Positions 44,938 through 53,471 of a DNA stretch of 64,000 bases are shown piece after piece. The notes below the pieces were generated by a model. It was not told where the DNA came from. It searched no databases and was given only the letters and a program-made list of their open reading frames with translations. Positions within the stretch are counted from its first letter, which is position 1. Each line of letters begins with the position of its first letter. The DNA comes from an uncultured Aquimarina sp. (GTDB lineage: Bacteria > Bacteroidota > Bacteroidia > Flavobacteriales > Flavobacteriaceae). Where the stretch lies: the NCBI GenBank assembly GCA_947499005.1, contig CANMML010000017.1, positions 1 to 64,000 of the forward strand, in the 5' to 3' direction. A program made the translations under genes and the position numbers.

Positions 44938-46209
44938 TTAGTCAATAATGTCAAAACCACAATAAGGCACTAAAACTTCAGGGATTTTAATACCGTCAGC
45001 CGTTTGGTAGTTTTCCAAAATACCAGCCAATACACGCGGAAGTGCCAACGAACTTCCATTTAAAGTATGTGCTAATTGATTTTTTCCTTCCGAATTTTTA
45101 AAACGTAATTTCAAACGATTCGCTTGATAAGTTTCAAAGTTCGAAGCCGAACTAATTTCTAACCAACGATCTTGACCCGCAGAAAATAATTCGAAATCAA
45201 AAGTCAACGCAGCAGTAAAACCAAGATCACCACCACAAAGACGTAAAATGCGGTAAGGCAATTTTAATTCACGAAGAATTTCCTTGATATGTTCAACCAT
45301 ACCATCAAGAGCCACATAAGAATTTTCAGGTTTTTCAACACGAACAATCTCTACCTTGTCAAATTGGTGTAGGCGGTTTAACCCACGAACATGTGCCCCG
45401 TAAGAACCCGCTTCGCGACGGAAACAAGGCGTATATCCTGTATAGGTAACAGGCAAATCACTTTCCTGTAATAATTCGCCACGTAAAATATTCGTTACAG
45501 GAACTTCAGCCGTAGGGATCAAGTACAAATCATCACCAGTTACATGATACATTTGTCCCTCCTTGTCAGGCAATTGACCAGTTCCATAACCACTAGCTTC
45601 ATTTACCAAATGAGGTACTTGCACTTCCTTATAACCAGCTTCTGTATTTTTATCTAAAAAATAATTGATTAAAGCACGTTGCAATCGAGCCCCTTTTCCC
45701 TTATAAACAGGAAAACCAGCCCCAGCAATCTTAACTCCAAGTTCAAAATCGATTAGATCGTACTTTTTCGCTAATTCCCAGTGGGGTAATGCTCCTTCGT
45801 GCAATGTTGGGATATCACCCTCCACAAAAATTTCCTCATTATCTTCCTCCGAATTTCCAGTAGGAACCGTATCATTAGGAACATTAGGGATCGTATACAA
45901 TAAAGCATTTAACTCCTCGATAGTAGTATTTAAAAGCTCTCCCAGTTCTTTAGTTTCCTCTTTAAGTGTTCCTGTTTTTGCTTTTAGCTCATTAGCTTCG
46001 GCACCTTTTCCACTCTTAAAAAGCATTCCAATCTCCTTCGAAAGCTTATTCGACTCAGCTAACTTTGCATCAAGCGTAGCCTGTGTCGATTTTCTAGTCT
46101 CATCCAAAGCAACAGCCTTTTCCAATATAGGAGCAGCTTCAATATTTCTTTTTGCTAATGCGGCAGTATACGCCTCTAAGTTTTCACGAATTTGTGCTAC
46201 TTGTAGCAT
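44938..46209 (-). CDS. serS: Seryl-tRNA synthetase
   Basis: This 423-residue class II synthetase charges tRNA-Ser. It has the N-terminal coiled-coil arm (about 1-105), motif 2 FRREAGSYGAHVRGLNRLHQ (about 264-283) and motif 3 HTLNGSSLALPRVLAGILEN (about 375-394). The length is normal. It is probably transcribed alone from the 313-bp gap upstream. Confidence 0.97.
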   Translation of the reverse strand: MLQVAQIRENLEAYTAALAKRNIEAAPILEKAVALDETRKSTQATLDAKLAESNKLSKEIGMLFKSGKGAEANELKAKTGTLKEETKELGELLNTTIEELNALLYTIPNVPNDTVPTGNSEEDNEEIFVEGDIPTLHEGALPHWELAKKYDLIDFELGVKIAGAGFPVYKGKGARLQRALINYFLDKNTEAGYKEVQVPHLVNEASGYGTGQLPDKEGQMYHVTGDDLYLIPTAEVPVTNILRGELLQESDLPVTYTGYTPCFRREAGSYGAHVRGLNRLHQFDKVEIVRVEKPENSYVALDGMVEHIKEILRELKLPYRILRLCGGDLGFTAALTFDFELFSAGQDRWLEISSASNFETYQANRLKLRFKNSEGKNQLAHTLNGSSLALPRVLAGILENYQTADGIKIPEVLVPYCGFDIID

Positions 46210-46522
46210 AGTCTCTCTTTTTTACCCACAATGTGGGACGAATTTACCGAGGCTTACCTCGAAATTTAACAAACTTACTTTTAACTCCATAAAAGATAGT
46301 ACTCTTATGAAGTTGATTTTTTTGGCGTATCCCCTCCTAAGGTCGGGGTCGGGCTTTCGGCTATATCTTTTTTTGCCACACAGAGCACAGTCGAGTTGTC
46401 AAACAAAAAAAGGATGCCGCCTCTATCCCTTACGCAAATCGAAACAAAAATAGAGAAACGAACATTAAATTCTAATGGAAACTTCTTTAAAATAAAGAAG
46501 AATTAAAGAAGAGTAAAAATGA
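46210..46522. other. Intergenic region upstream of serS with repeat fragments
   Basis: It contains a degenerate copy of the GGCTTGCC family (ACCGAGGCTTACCTCGAAATTTA near 46245-46267) and a GGTCGGGGTCGGGCTTTCGGC element at 46342-46362. An ACCCACAATGTGGG palindrome (46224-46237) is close to the serS start and could be an operator. No ORF is seen. Confidence 0.5.
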
Positions 46523-46948
46523 TCAAGGTAAAGACATAACTATTTTTAGCTTAGAATTTTCATTTAAGGAAAACTTAGCATCTTCAAATTTCGGAGGGCC
46601 AAACCTCCCTTTGGCATTATTAGAAGTACCAACAGGCTCTTTCGGGATAAAGAAGAACCTAGTATCTAATTCGCCATTATCATTGACATCGTGATAAGCC
46701 GAAACAGCATAAGTGCCTTCGGGGATACCCTCAAGTGTTACAGATACTTCTAAATCATTTACGGGAACGGCTATTTCTTTAAAACGATGATTTAAAAAAT
46801 TTTCTTCAGAGTCATAAAGACCAACAAATAAAACACCTTCTTTAGTGGTAAATCCCGAAAAGTCAATGCTTATAGAATGTTGTTGTTGCGCTGTTAGAAA
46901 ATGAAGACTAGAACTCAATAAAGCGATACAGAAGATGATTTGTTTCAT
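46523..46948 (-). CDS. DUF2141 secreted protein
   Basis: This 141-residue protein has a signal peptide (about 1-20, ending LTAQ). The rest is the DUF2141 beta-sandwich: GVLFVGLYDSEENFL, PEGTYAVSAYHDVNDNGELD and a closing PPKFEDAKFSLNE. The Asp-rich DVNDNGELD loop looks able to bind calcium. The function of the family is unknown. It has its own transcription unit. Confidence 0.88.
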   Translation of the reverse strand: MKQIIFCIALLSSSLHFLTAQQQHSISIDFSGFTTKEGVLFVGLYDSEENFLNHRFKEIAVPVNDLEVSVTLEGIPEGTYAVSAYHDVNDNGELDTRFFFIPKEPVGTSNNAKGRFGPPKFEDAKFSLNENSKLKIVMSLP

Positions 46949-47102
46949 GATATTTTTTTTTTTGATGATTCAAATGTGTACATAAAACCACGTGAAATAT
47001 TTTATTATTGACCGAACTGTATTTTTTACTAGATGAATTGTTTTATGAGATATAAAGAAGTACCTTATATTGTAAGAATTCTCTGAATTAAAAATGTAGA
47101 TT

Positions 47103-47738
47103 TTGGCAAAACTGATAAAAATATATCCTGATAATCCTAACGAAAAAGCTATTGAAGAAGTCGTAGCAGTACTTCGAAAAGGAGGTTTAGTTATTTATCC
47201 TACAGATACTGTTTATGGATTAGGGTGTGATATCACTAATCAAAAAGCACTAAATCGTTTAGCCAAGCTGAAGGGGATAAAATTAGATAAGGCCCGTTGG
47301 TCATTTGTTTGTCATGACCTTAGCAATCTTTCAGATTACGTACGTCAAATAGATTCGTGGGTATTCAAGATTTTGAAAAAATGTTTACCAGGTGCTTTCA
47401 CCTTTGTTTTACCAAGTAATAATAGGTTGTCAGGAGCTTTTAAAAAGAGAAAAACAGTAGGAATCCGTGTGCCAGATAACTCTATTTGTCAAGCAATAGT
47501 GGAACGCTTAGGAAATCCATTAGTCAATACATCGATCCATGATGAAGATGAAATTATAGAGTACACCACAGACCCCGAATTAATTTATGAAAAGTGGGAA
47601 AAGCTAGTCGATGTTGTAATTGATGGGGGATATGGAGGCAATATTCCTTCTACCGTGGTCGATTTCTCTAACGATGAAATTGATATTCTTCGAGAAGGAA
47701 AAGGAGATGTTTCGTTGTTAGGTGCTATGGGTTCTTAG
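47103..47738 (+). CDS. Sua5/YciO/YrdC-type threonylcarbamoyl-AMP synthase-like protein
   Basis: This 211-residue protein has the YrdC fold: EVVAVLRKGGLVIYPTDTVYGLGCD (about 20-44), LNRLAKLKG, PGAFTFVLPS and GIRVPDN. The family makes threonylcarbamoyl-AMP for t6A in tRNAs. The start is TTG 47103, since an upstream ATG is followed at once by a stop and family members begin with the same MAK-like segment. It lacks a C-terminal Sua5 domain, so it is the short YciO/YrdC form. Confidence 0.88.
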   Translation: MAKLIKIYPDNPNEKAIEEVVAVLRKGGLVIYPTDTVYGLGCDITNQKALNRLAKLKGIKLDKARWSFVCHDLSNLSDYVRQIDSWVFKILKKCLPGAFTFVLPSNNRLSGAFKKRKTVGIRVPDNSICQAIVERLGNPLVNTSIHDEDEIIEYTTDPELIYEKWEKLVDVVIDGGYGGNIPSTVVDFSNDEIDILREGKGDVSLLGAMGS

Positions 47739-47751
47739 TGCATTTTAATGA

Positions 47752-48429
47752 TTATACACCAACAAGCAGAATCGTTAATGTAATTACATATATAAAAATA
47801 CCAATCAATATCTTTTTAGGAAATTTAGGAATTTGAATAGATGATAGGTTTAAATAAACAACCAATATCATAATGAGGTATAGACTTCTTGGGGAAATAC
47901 CCACATTTAAAAAATGTTCAATTAAAAAGAACAAAGACACGATAAGGCCATTATAATCGACAGCCAAACCAGTATATGTCTTACCATTAGTCAGCCCATA
48001 AATATTGAAATAGCTAAGTCGAATAGCACAGGCAGCAATAATTGCAAACGCACCCGGTATAAACCAAGGATTGTAATTAGAATAGCTCAATAAAATAATT
48101 GCAGGCAAGACCCCAAAACTAACGATATCAATCAAAGAATCTAATTGACCTCCAAATGCCCTATGAGCATCAGTCCTATTTTTCATCTTACTAGCAATTA
48201 AACCATCTAGCCAGTCAAATATTACTGACCAAGCACCAAAAACAGCAGCGATATAAATCTCTCCTTTAATCGCACTATAAATCCCCAGTAAGGCACTTAA
48301 TAGACCTAATAAAGTGCACATATTAGGAAGGTCGAAAATAAAGCGATGCATACTTAATTGATATGCTAGTTTCGTCTTTTCAAGATGTTCATCTTCTGTT
48401 ACGATGTTATTTTTATTATTCAATTGCAT
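47752..48429 (-). CDS. CDP-alcohol phosphatidyltransferase-family enzyme
   Basis: This 225-residue membrane protein has about six predicted helices. The CDP-alcohol motif is FDWLDGLIAS...GGQLDSLIDIVSFG (about 75-105). Compared with the standard DGx2ARx8Gx3Dx3D motif, Arg is Ser and about four residues are inserted before the Gly, while all metal-binding Asp residues are kept. It overlaps the upstream nucleotidyltransferase gene by 14 bp. The pair is likely to activate a small phospho-alcohol as its CDP form and transfer it to a lipid or polyol. PssA is an alternative, but the insert and the pairing argue against a plain PssA. Confidence 0.82.
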   Translation of the reverse strand: MQLNNKNNIVTEDEHLEKTKLAYQLSMHRFIFDLPNMCTLLGLLSALLGIYSAIKGEIYIAAVFGAWSVIFDWLDGLIASKMKNRTDAHRAFGGQLDSLIDIVSFGVLPAIILLSYSNYNPWFIPGAFAIIAACAIRLSYFNIYGLTNGKTYTGLAVDYNGLIVSLFFLIEHFLNVGISPRSLYLIMILVVYLNLSSIQIPKFPKKILIGIFIYVITLTILLVGV

Positions 48430-49225
48430 AATCGGGTTTAGGTTTTTTAATCTCTGTAAGTAATCTTTTTAGAGGAAATAATTTAATAGCCTCCTTCAGA
48501 TCTTTTAGAGTGTCTATTTCATACCAAGGTTTTGCGTCAAAGGAAACCGCTTTTAATGAAAGAAGGTTTTCATCTACTAATTCGGCAAAAACAGTCTCAT
48601 AATACCCATTGACTTTTTCTTCTCTAATATGCTTGCCAAGTCTTTCTAAAATCACATTCCACGAAGCCGAAGAAAAACTGTAGATATTAACTGTTTTGTA
48701 TTTTATATCACCTTCACTATACTGAGTGTCTTTTTTAAAGCCTACTATTTTTTTGTTTTTATCGATGGTGACAGTAGTTCCGTTCATCCAATCTTTAATT
48801 CCAGCAACTGCCATTCTATCTGGGTACATCATTTCGTTTAAAAGAGAAGGATCAAAAACCAAATCACTTTCGATAAGAATAAAAGGCTCTTTCATAATTT
48901 CTCTTGCCATCCAAAGAGAATATATATTATTTGTTGTTTTATAAAGAGGGCTATATATGTATTCTATGGCAATGCTTTTATAGTTGTTTCCCAAAAAATC
49001 CTTTATCGAATTACTTAAGTGTCCAGTAACGATCACTAATTTTTTAATTCCTTTTGAAGCTAAATTTTCAACCAGCCTTTCCAGTATAGAAATCTCATTG
49101 ACGAGTGTTAAACATTTAGGTGATTTGTTGGTTAGCGGTAAAAGTCGACTCCCTGTTCCAGCGGCCAATAATAATACTGTTGTAATACGATTATTACTTC
49201 GCATAATTTTCGAATTTCTCTTCAT
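48416..49225 (-). CDS. Small-molecule nucleotidyltransferase (LicC/PntC/IPCT-like)
   Basis: This 269-residue protein has the nucleotidyltransferase start LLAAGTGSRLLPLTNKSPKCL (about 19-39, the LAAGxGxR...PK motif), the TTNNIYSLW segment typical of phosphocholine and related cytidylyltransferases, and IESDLVFD with the metal-binding Asp. It is coupled by overlap to a CDP-alcohol phosphotransferase, so it most likely makes a CDP-alcohol. Phosphocholine, aminoethylphosphonate and inositol-1-phosphate are candidate substrates. An internal ATG at 49204 is a possible alternative start. Confidence 0.82.
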   Translation of the reverse strand: MKRNSKIMRSNNRITTVLLLAAGTGSRLLPLTNKSPKCLTLVNEISILERLVENLASKGIKKLVIVTGHLSNSIKDFLGNNYKSIAIEYIYSPLYKTTNNIYSLWMAREIMKEPFILIESDLVFDPSLLNEMMYPDRMAVAGIKDWMNGTTVTIDKNKKIVGFKKDTQYSEGDIKYKTVNIYSFSSASWNVILERLGKHIREEKVNGYYETVFAELVDENLLSLKAVSFDAKPWYEIDTLKDLKEAIKLFPLKRLLTEIKKPKPDYAIE

Positions 49226-49678
49226 ATAATGATGAAATTAAAATGGTTAATAGATCGATAAGCTTTAACAAACTGCTCAGGAGTTTGTTAATGGTGTGTT
49301 ATACGGAATCCTTGTCAGTGAATCGTATTAAAGGAGTGGTTACTGATAATTCAACTTTGTGTATGAAGTCTGCTTGCGAATGATAAATTACTTCGAATAG
49401 TTTATCAACAAAAAAGATAGTGAATGATTGATATCATTAGATATGTAGTCCATAAGTAAAGGTACTCTATATAATTCGGGTATTATGGCTTAGGCTACTT
49501 ATAATTTGATTAATTGGTATAATAAGTAAATGTTATAGTCTTAATAAAAGTTTGTGAACTTATAGCGAGCTAGAAATCATTGAAGCCTAACATTATGAAT
49601 GAAAGTAGTGTGATTGTTGTCTAATTGGTACCACTAAAAGGTATAATACCTCCAGGCTTGCCCCGAGGTAGTTTACTA
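49226..49678. other. Intergenic region with a GGCTTGCC repeat
   Basis: This 453-bp AT-rich gap lies between the nucleotidyltransferase start and the end of ung, both on the minus strand. At 49633-49679 it holds AAAAGGTATAATACC, CCAGGCTTGCCCC and GAGGTAGTTTACT in the order of the copy at 2746-2843. I see no ORF or RNA gene in the rest. Confidence 0.6.
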
Positions 49679-50344
49679 TTACCATTCAATCTCTAATTTT
49701 CCAATCGATTTTAAATAATCATTCGTTTGACTAAAATGTTTATTCCCGAACCAATACCCACGATTTGCACTTAGAGGAGATGGATGTCCAGATGTTAAAA
49801 TATGATGTTTCTTTTTATCGATTTTTGCACCTTTCTTTTTGGCAAAACCACCCCATAATAAGAAAACTACATTTTCGCATTGTTCGGAAATTGTTTTGAT
49901 AACAGCATCAGTAAAGGTTTCCCACCCTTGCTTTTGGTGGCTTCCCGCTTCGTGAGCTCGAACTGTTAATGTCGCATTTAATAATAAAATACCCTGCTTT
50001 GCCCAATGCGATAAATCACCACTTTGCGGATAAGGTTTCTGTACGTCTGTTTCAATTTCTTTAAAAATATTGACTAGAGAAGGAGGGGGGGCAATACGAT
50101 CTCTTACAGAAAAGCATAATCCATTTGCTTGGTCAGGCCCATGATATGGATCTTGACCTATAATAACTACTTTAATTTTGTCTAGAGGACAATGATCAAA
50201 AGCAGCGAAAATTTCATCATTAGGAGGAAAACAAGTTGTTGTATGATATTCATTCTTAATAAATGAGGTTAAGTCTTTGAAATAAGGCTTTTCAAATTCA
50301 TCCTTCAAGGTAGCTTTCCAACTTTCGTGTATTGTCACAGACAT
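49679..50344 (-). CDS. ung: Uracil-DNA glycosylase
   Basis: This 221-residue family 1 enzyme excises uracil from DNA. The catalytic water-activating motif is GQDPYHGPDQANGLCFSV (about 62-79), then LLNATLTVRAHEAGSH and the HPSPLSANRGYWFGNKHF loop (about 187-204) that inserts into DNA. Length is normal. It is divergent from pafA. Confidence 0.97.
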   Translation of the reverse strand: MSVTIHESWKATLKDEFEKPYFKDLTSFIKNEYHTTTCFPPNDEIFAAFDHCPLDKIKVVIIGQDPYHGPDQANGLCFSVRDRIAPPPSLVNIFKEIETDVQKPYPQSGDLSHWAKQGILLLNATLTVRAHEAGSHQKQGWETFTDAVIKTISEQCENVVFLLWGGFAKKKGAKIDKKKHHILTSGHPSPLSANRGYWFGNKHFSQTNDYLKSIGKLEIEW

Positions 50345-50525
50345 TGTTTTTTGGACATAATGGTTAGGAGTACAAAGTAAATAGTATTAAGTATAAAGAC
50401 AAAACAAGTAAATTTAAAATTGCACGGCAATTTTAAAACCCTCAACCCATTTAAAAGAAACTTAATAATATGATATTCCATAGCTTACAGGAAAATAGTA
50501 ACTTCACCATTCTAAAGAATTTAGA

Positions 50526-52151
50526 ATGAGATTGAGAATTTTTATAGCCTTGTTGTCGCTTCTTTCAGCTGTACAAGCGCAGGAATATGCTGCTAATCCT
50601 AAACTAGTAGTTGGCGTTGTAGTAGATCAAATGAGATATGATTATATATCTAGATTTTATAGTCGATTTGGTGATGATGGGTTTAAGAGATTATTAAATG
50701 AAGGTTTTGAGTGTAGAAATCATCATTACAATTACATGCCTACATATACAGGGCCAGGTCACGCGTCGATTTATACAGGAACAACTCCCGCAAACCACGG
50801 AATTATAGCGAATGATTGGTATGACAAATTCAAGAAAAAATCAGTGTACTGTGCCAGTGATGATAAGGTAGTTCCCTTAGGTACGACAAGTGAAAAAGAA
50901 AAAATGTCACCAAGACGTATGTTGGCTATGAGTTTTGCTGACGCGAATAGATTGCATACCCAGTTTCAGGGAAAAACGATAGGTATTAGCATAAAAGATA
51001 GGGGAGCCATTTTGCCTGCTGGACACACCGCAAATAGAGCTTATTGGTTTAGAGGAAAAAAAGAAGGAAAGTGGGTCTCTTCAGATTTTTATGGTCCATC
51101 ATTACCTACTTGGGTGAGGAAAATAAATCAAACAGAGCCAGGAAAACAATACTTAAAAGCATGGAATCCTTTATATCCTATTAATACTTACGAGGCAAGT
51201 GGGGCAGATTCTAACGATTATGAAAAAGGATTTAAAGGTAGAGAGATTGCAACCTTGCCTTATGATTTGGAAAGTTTAAGTGACCAAAATGGAGGATATG
51301 ATATTATAAAAGTATCTCCGCATGGGAATTCGTTAGTTACGGATTTTGCCATTGAAGCTATTAAAAAAGAAAAATTAGGAATCGATAAGTATACAGATGT
51401 ATTGACTATAAGTTATTCGAGCCCCGATTATATTGGTCATAATTTTGGAGTAAATTCAGTTGAAATAGAAGATACTTATTTGAGATTAGATAAAGAGTTA
51501 GCAAAACTCTTGGAAGTTTTAGATGTCAATATTGGTGCAGGAAATTACAGCTTGTTTTTAACTGCAGATCATGGGGCGGTGCATGTACCCTCATTTTTAA
51601 ATAAAAAGAGAATTCCATCAGGATATATAGATGGTAGTGATTTAAAAAAGCGAATTCAAAAAATGTTGAATGAGAAGTTTAAAGTAGATGGTTTAATGTC
51701 GAATTTTTCTAATCAACAATTATTTTTAAACTCAGAAGCGTTAGAAAATCATGATATTGATAAGGAGGATGTGCAAGAAGCATTAGTGCATTTTTTAGAA
51801 GCTCAACCAGAAATTCAATATGCTTTTACACGAGAACAGTTGTCGTCAAGATCAATGACTGACCCCATGGCTCTTTTAGTTCAAAATGGATTTCACCAAA
51901 GATTAAGTGGTGATGTGGCAATGATTTTTAAGCCATCGTCTATTATGTATCCAAAGAAAGGATCTACTCATGGAAGTCCACAGGTATATGATACACATGT
52001 TCCTCTTATTTTTTATGGAAAAGGAGTACGAAAAGGAAAAACATATCAAAAAACAGCTGTAATTGATATCGCTCCAACCATGTGTGCTATTATGGGGATT
52101 GCAAACCCTAATGGAGTTACGGGTGAAGTAATTGGTGAGGTGATTGAATAA
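50526..52151 (+). CDS. PafA-type secreted alkaline phosphatase
   Basis: This 541-residue protein has a signal peptide (1-18, ending VQAQ) and the alkaline phosphatase superfamily fold of Bacteroidota PafA. Features are VVGVVVDQMRYDYISRF (zinc-binding Asp), the nucleophile Thr in YMPTYTGPGHASIYTG, YSSPDYIGHNFG and LTADHGAVHVP. The family releases phosphate from many monoesters outside the cytoplasm and is often not repressed by phosphate. It is monocistronic, convergent with gldA. Confidence 0.92.
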   Translation: MRLRIFIALLSLLSAVQAQEYAANPKLVVGVVVDQMRYDYISRFYSRFGDDGFKRLLNEGFECRNHHYNYMPTYTGPGHASIYTGTTPANHGIIANDWYDKFKKKSVYCASDDKVVPLGTTSEKEKMSPRRMLAMSFADANRLHTQFQGKTIGISIKDRGAILPAGHTANRAYWFRGKKEGKWVSSDFYGPSLPTWVRKINQTEPGKQYLKAWNPLYPINTYEASGADSNDYEKGFKGREIATLPYDLESLSDQNGGYDIIKVSPHGNSLVTDFAIEAIKKEKLGIDKYTDVLTISYSSPDYIGHNFGVNSVEIEDTYLRLDKELAKLLEVLDVNIGAGNYSLFLTADHGAVHVPSFLNKKRIPSGYIDGSDLKKRIQKMLNEKFKVDGLMSNFSNQQLFLNSEALENHDIDKEDVQEALVHFLEAQPEIQYAFTREQLSSRSMTDPMALLVQNGFHQRLSGDVAMIFKPSSIMYPKKGSTHGSPQVYDTHVPLIFYGKGVRKGKTYQKTAVIDIAPTMCAIMGIANPNGVTGEVIGEVIE

Positions 52152-52170
52152 GTTTTTATTATAAATTACG

Positions 52171-52203
52171 AAACCTCACAGGTCTTGAAGACCTGTGAAG
52201 TTT
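52171..52203. terminator. Near-perfect hairpin between convergent genes
   Basis: AAACCTCACAGGTCT (52171-52185) and AGACCTGTGAAGTTT (52189-52203) pair over 15 bp with one mismatch around a 3-nt loop. It sits between pafA-like and gldA ends and can work in both directions. Similar CCTCACAGGT palindromes are familiar from many Bacteroidota intergenic regions (recollection, not checked). Confidence 0.7.
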
Positions 52204-52229
52204 GATATAAAATTAGTTTTTTTGATTGA

Positions 52230-53120
52230 TTACATTGTATTGGAAGTAACCTCTTTAAAAAGAGACTCAATATTTAATTCTTTTTCTTTTAGATGAATCA
52301 ATTTTAAGTCGTGTTGTGTTGCAAAATCAAACAGAGCTGTTTGCTGTTGTTGCGAAAATTCAATTTCGAAATGGTTTTCTGAATTCGATTTGAAAGAAGA
52401 AAAATGAGGTAAAGACTTCAATAATTCAGTATTAAAATGAGTGTCGAATGCGACTTCGTAAATAGTGTTTTCTTGGTTTGTATTCAGTAATCGATCACCA
52501 ACTAGATTCCCTTTATTGATAATCAATACCCGATCACACATGGCATTTACTTCTTGCATGATGTGTGTTGAAAGTAATACGGTTTTGTCTTTTCCTAGAT
52601 TTCTAATCAAATTACGAATGTCCTCTAATTGATTAGGGTCTAACCCTGTAGTTGGTTCGTCAAGTAACAATACCTCTGGGTCGTGAAGTATGGCAGCGGC
52701 GAGTCCCACACGCTGACGATATCCTTTTGAAAGGGTTCCGATTTTTTTTGAAATAACATCACCAAGCCCCGTCAATTCGATAACTTCATCAATACGAGAT
52801 TTCGGACTGTTGTAAATAGTAGCATTGAAACTTAAATACTCTTTAGGATATTGCTGTAGATACAATGGATTGTGCTCAGGCAAATACCCAATATGTTTTT
52901 TTACATCAAAATGATTTTCAGTTATGTTTAAATCATTAACCCATGCTTCTCCTTTATCTGCTTTTTCATAAGTGGTAAGAATTTTTAATAGCGTAGATTT
53001 TCCTGCTCCGTTAGGGCCAAGAAAGCCGACGATTTGACCTTTAGGAATCTCAAAAGAAATATTATTCAAGGCTAAATGGTCATCATATGATTTAGAAAGT
53101 AGATCGACTTTTATGGGCAT
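52230..53120 (-). CDS. gldA: Gliding-motility ABC transporter ATPase GldA
   Basis: This 296-residue ATPase has Walker A GPNGAGKST (about 35-43), signature LSKGYRQRVGLAAA, Walker B VLLLDEPTTGLDP and the switch His in LSTHIMQEVN. Residues 215-296 form the accessory domain seen in GldA and related ABC-2 ATPases. GldA works with GldF and GldG, which are not in this window. In Flavobacterium johnsoniae the proteins are tied to gliding and type IX secretion. It fits the T9SS tail seen at 2855-7045. Confidence 0.85.
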   Translation of the reverse strand: MPIKVDLLSKSYDDHLALNNISFEIPKGQIVGFLGPNGAGKSTLLKILTTYEKADKGEAWVNDLNITENHFDVKKHIGYLPEHNPLYLQQYPKEYLSFNATIYNSPKSRIDEVIELTGLGDVISKKIGTLSKGYRQRVGLAAAILHDPEVLLLDEPTTGLDPNQLEDIRNLIRNLGKDKTVLLSTHIMQEVNAMCDRVLIINKGNLVGDRLLNTNQENTIYEVAFDTHFNTELLKSLPHFSSFKSNSENHFEIEFSQQQQTALFDFATQHDLKLIHLKEKELNIESLFKEVTSNTM

Positions 53121-53283
53121 GTTTTGTTTTTTGTTTTAATAATTTTCAGAAAAACACTTTTGTAATACGTTAGAGGAATACGGTCTACATATTTTTAACC
53201 TCCAAAGTATAGACAAAATAGGGTGTTGAAATTAAATTCTAAATAAAACTTATCTAATAGCTTCAAAAATACACTCTTTTTAT

Positions 53284-53313
53284 TTTGTAGTTACAAAACT
53301 TTAAATACATTTG
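53284..53313 (+). promoter_or_regulatory. Promoter of the Phe/Tyr biosynthesis operon
   Basis: TTTG (53284-53287), an 18-bp spacer and TACATTTG (53306-53313) form an excellent Bacteroidota promoter. Transcription should start near 53320, about 13 nt before the leader peptide ATG. Confidence 0.8.
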
Positions 53314-53332
53314 TGCCATACAATAACAAGAG

Positions 53333-53386
53333 ATGAATAATTTATTTTACACTTTCTCATTTTACTTCTTCTACTTTTTTAAGTAA
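53333..53386 (+). CDS. Aromatic leader peptide of the pheA attenuator
   Basis: This 17-codon ORF (MNNLFYTFSFYFFYFFK) has seven Phe and three Tyr codons, ten of 17 in all, and ends in TAA at 53384-53386. It sits right behind a good promoter and 45 bp before an intrinsic terminator in front of pheA. That is the arrangement of a transcription-attenuation leader: scarcity of charged tRNA-Phe or tRNA-Tyr would stall the ribosome on it. It is unlikely to have any function as a protein. Confidence 0.85.
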   Translation: MNNLFYTFSFYFFYFFK

Positions 53387-53390
53387 GAAG

Positions 53391-53463
53391 CGGGATGTTG
53401 TGTAATATAAATTCAAAATAAATTATATGAAATCCCGATTCGCTAAGAGTCGGGATTTTTTTT
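53391..53463 (+). promoter_or_regulatory. Attenuator: antiterminator and terminator in front of pheA
   Basis: The terminator stem is AAATCCCGATT (53430-53440) with AGTCGGGATTT (53449-53459), loop of 8 nt, followed by eight T residues to 53463. An upstream CGGGAT (53391-53396) right behind the leader stop codon can pair with ATCCCG (53432-53437), the 5' arm of the terminator, and so form an antiterminator. A ribosome stalled in the leader would leave that segment free; one that reaches the stop codon would cover it and allow the terminator to form. Confidence 0.8.
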
Positions 53464-53471
53464 GAAGTAAT

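Noticed and set aside
53345..53354. TTTACACTTT in the pheA leader as a further operator of the export regulator
   Set aside because: It is formed by codons of the aromatic leader peptide and is a single half-site without a partner; a 10-mer of this composition is expected by chance in AT-rich DNA.
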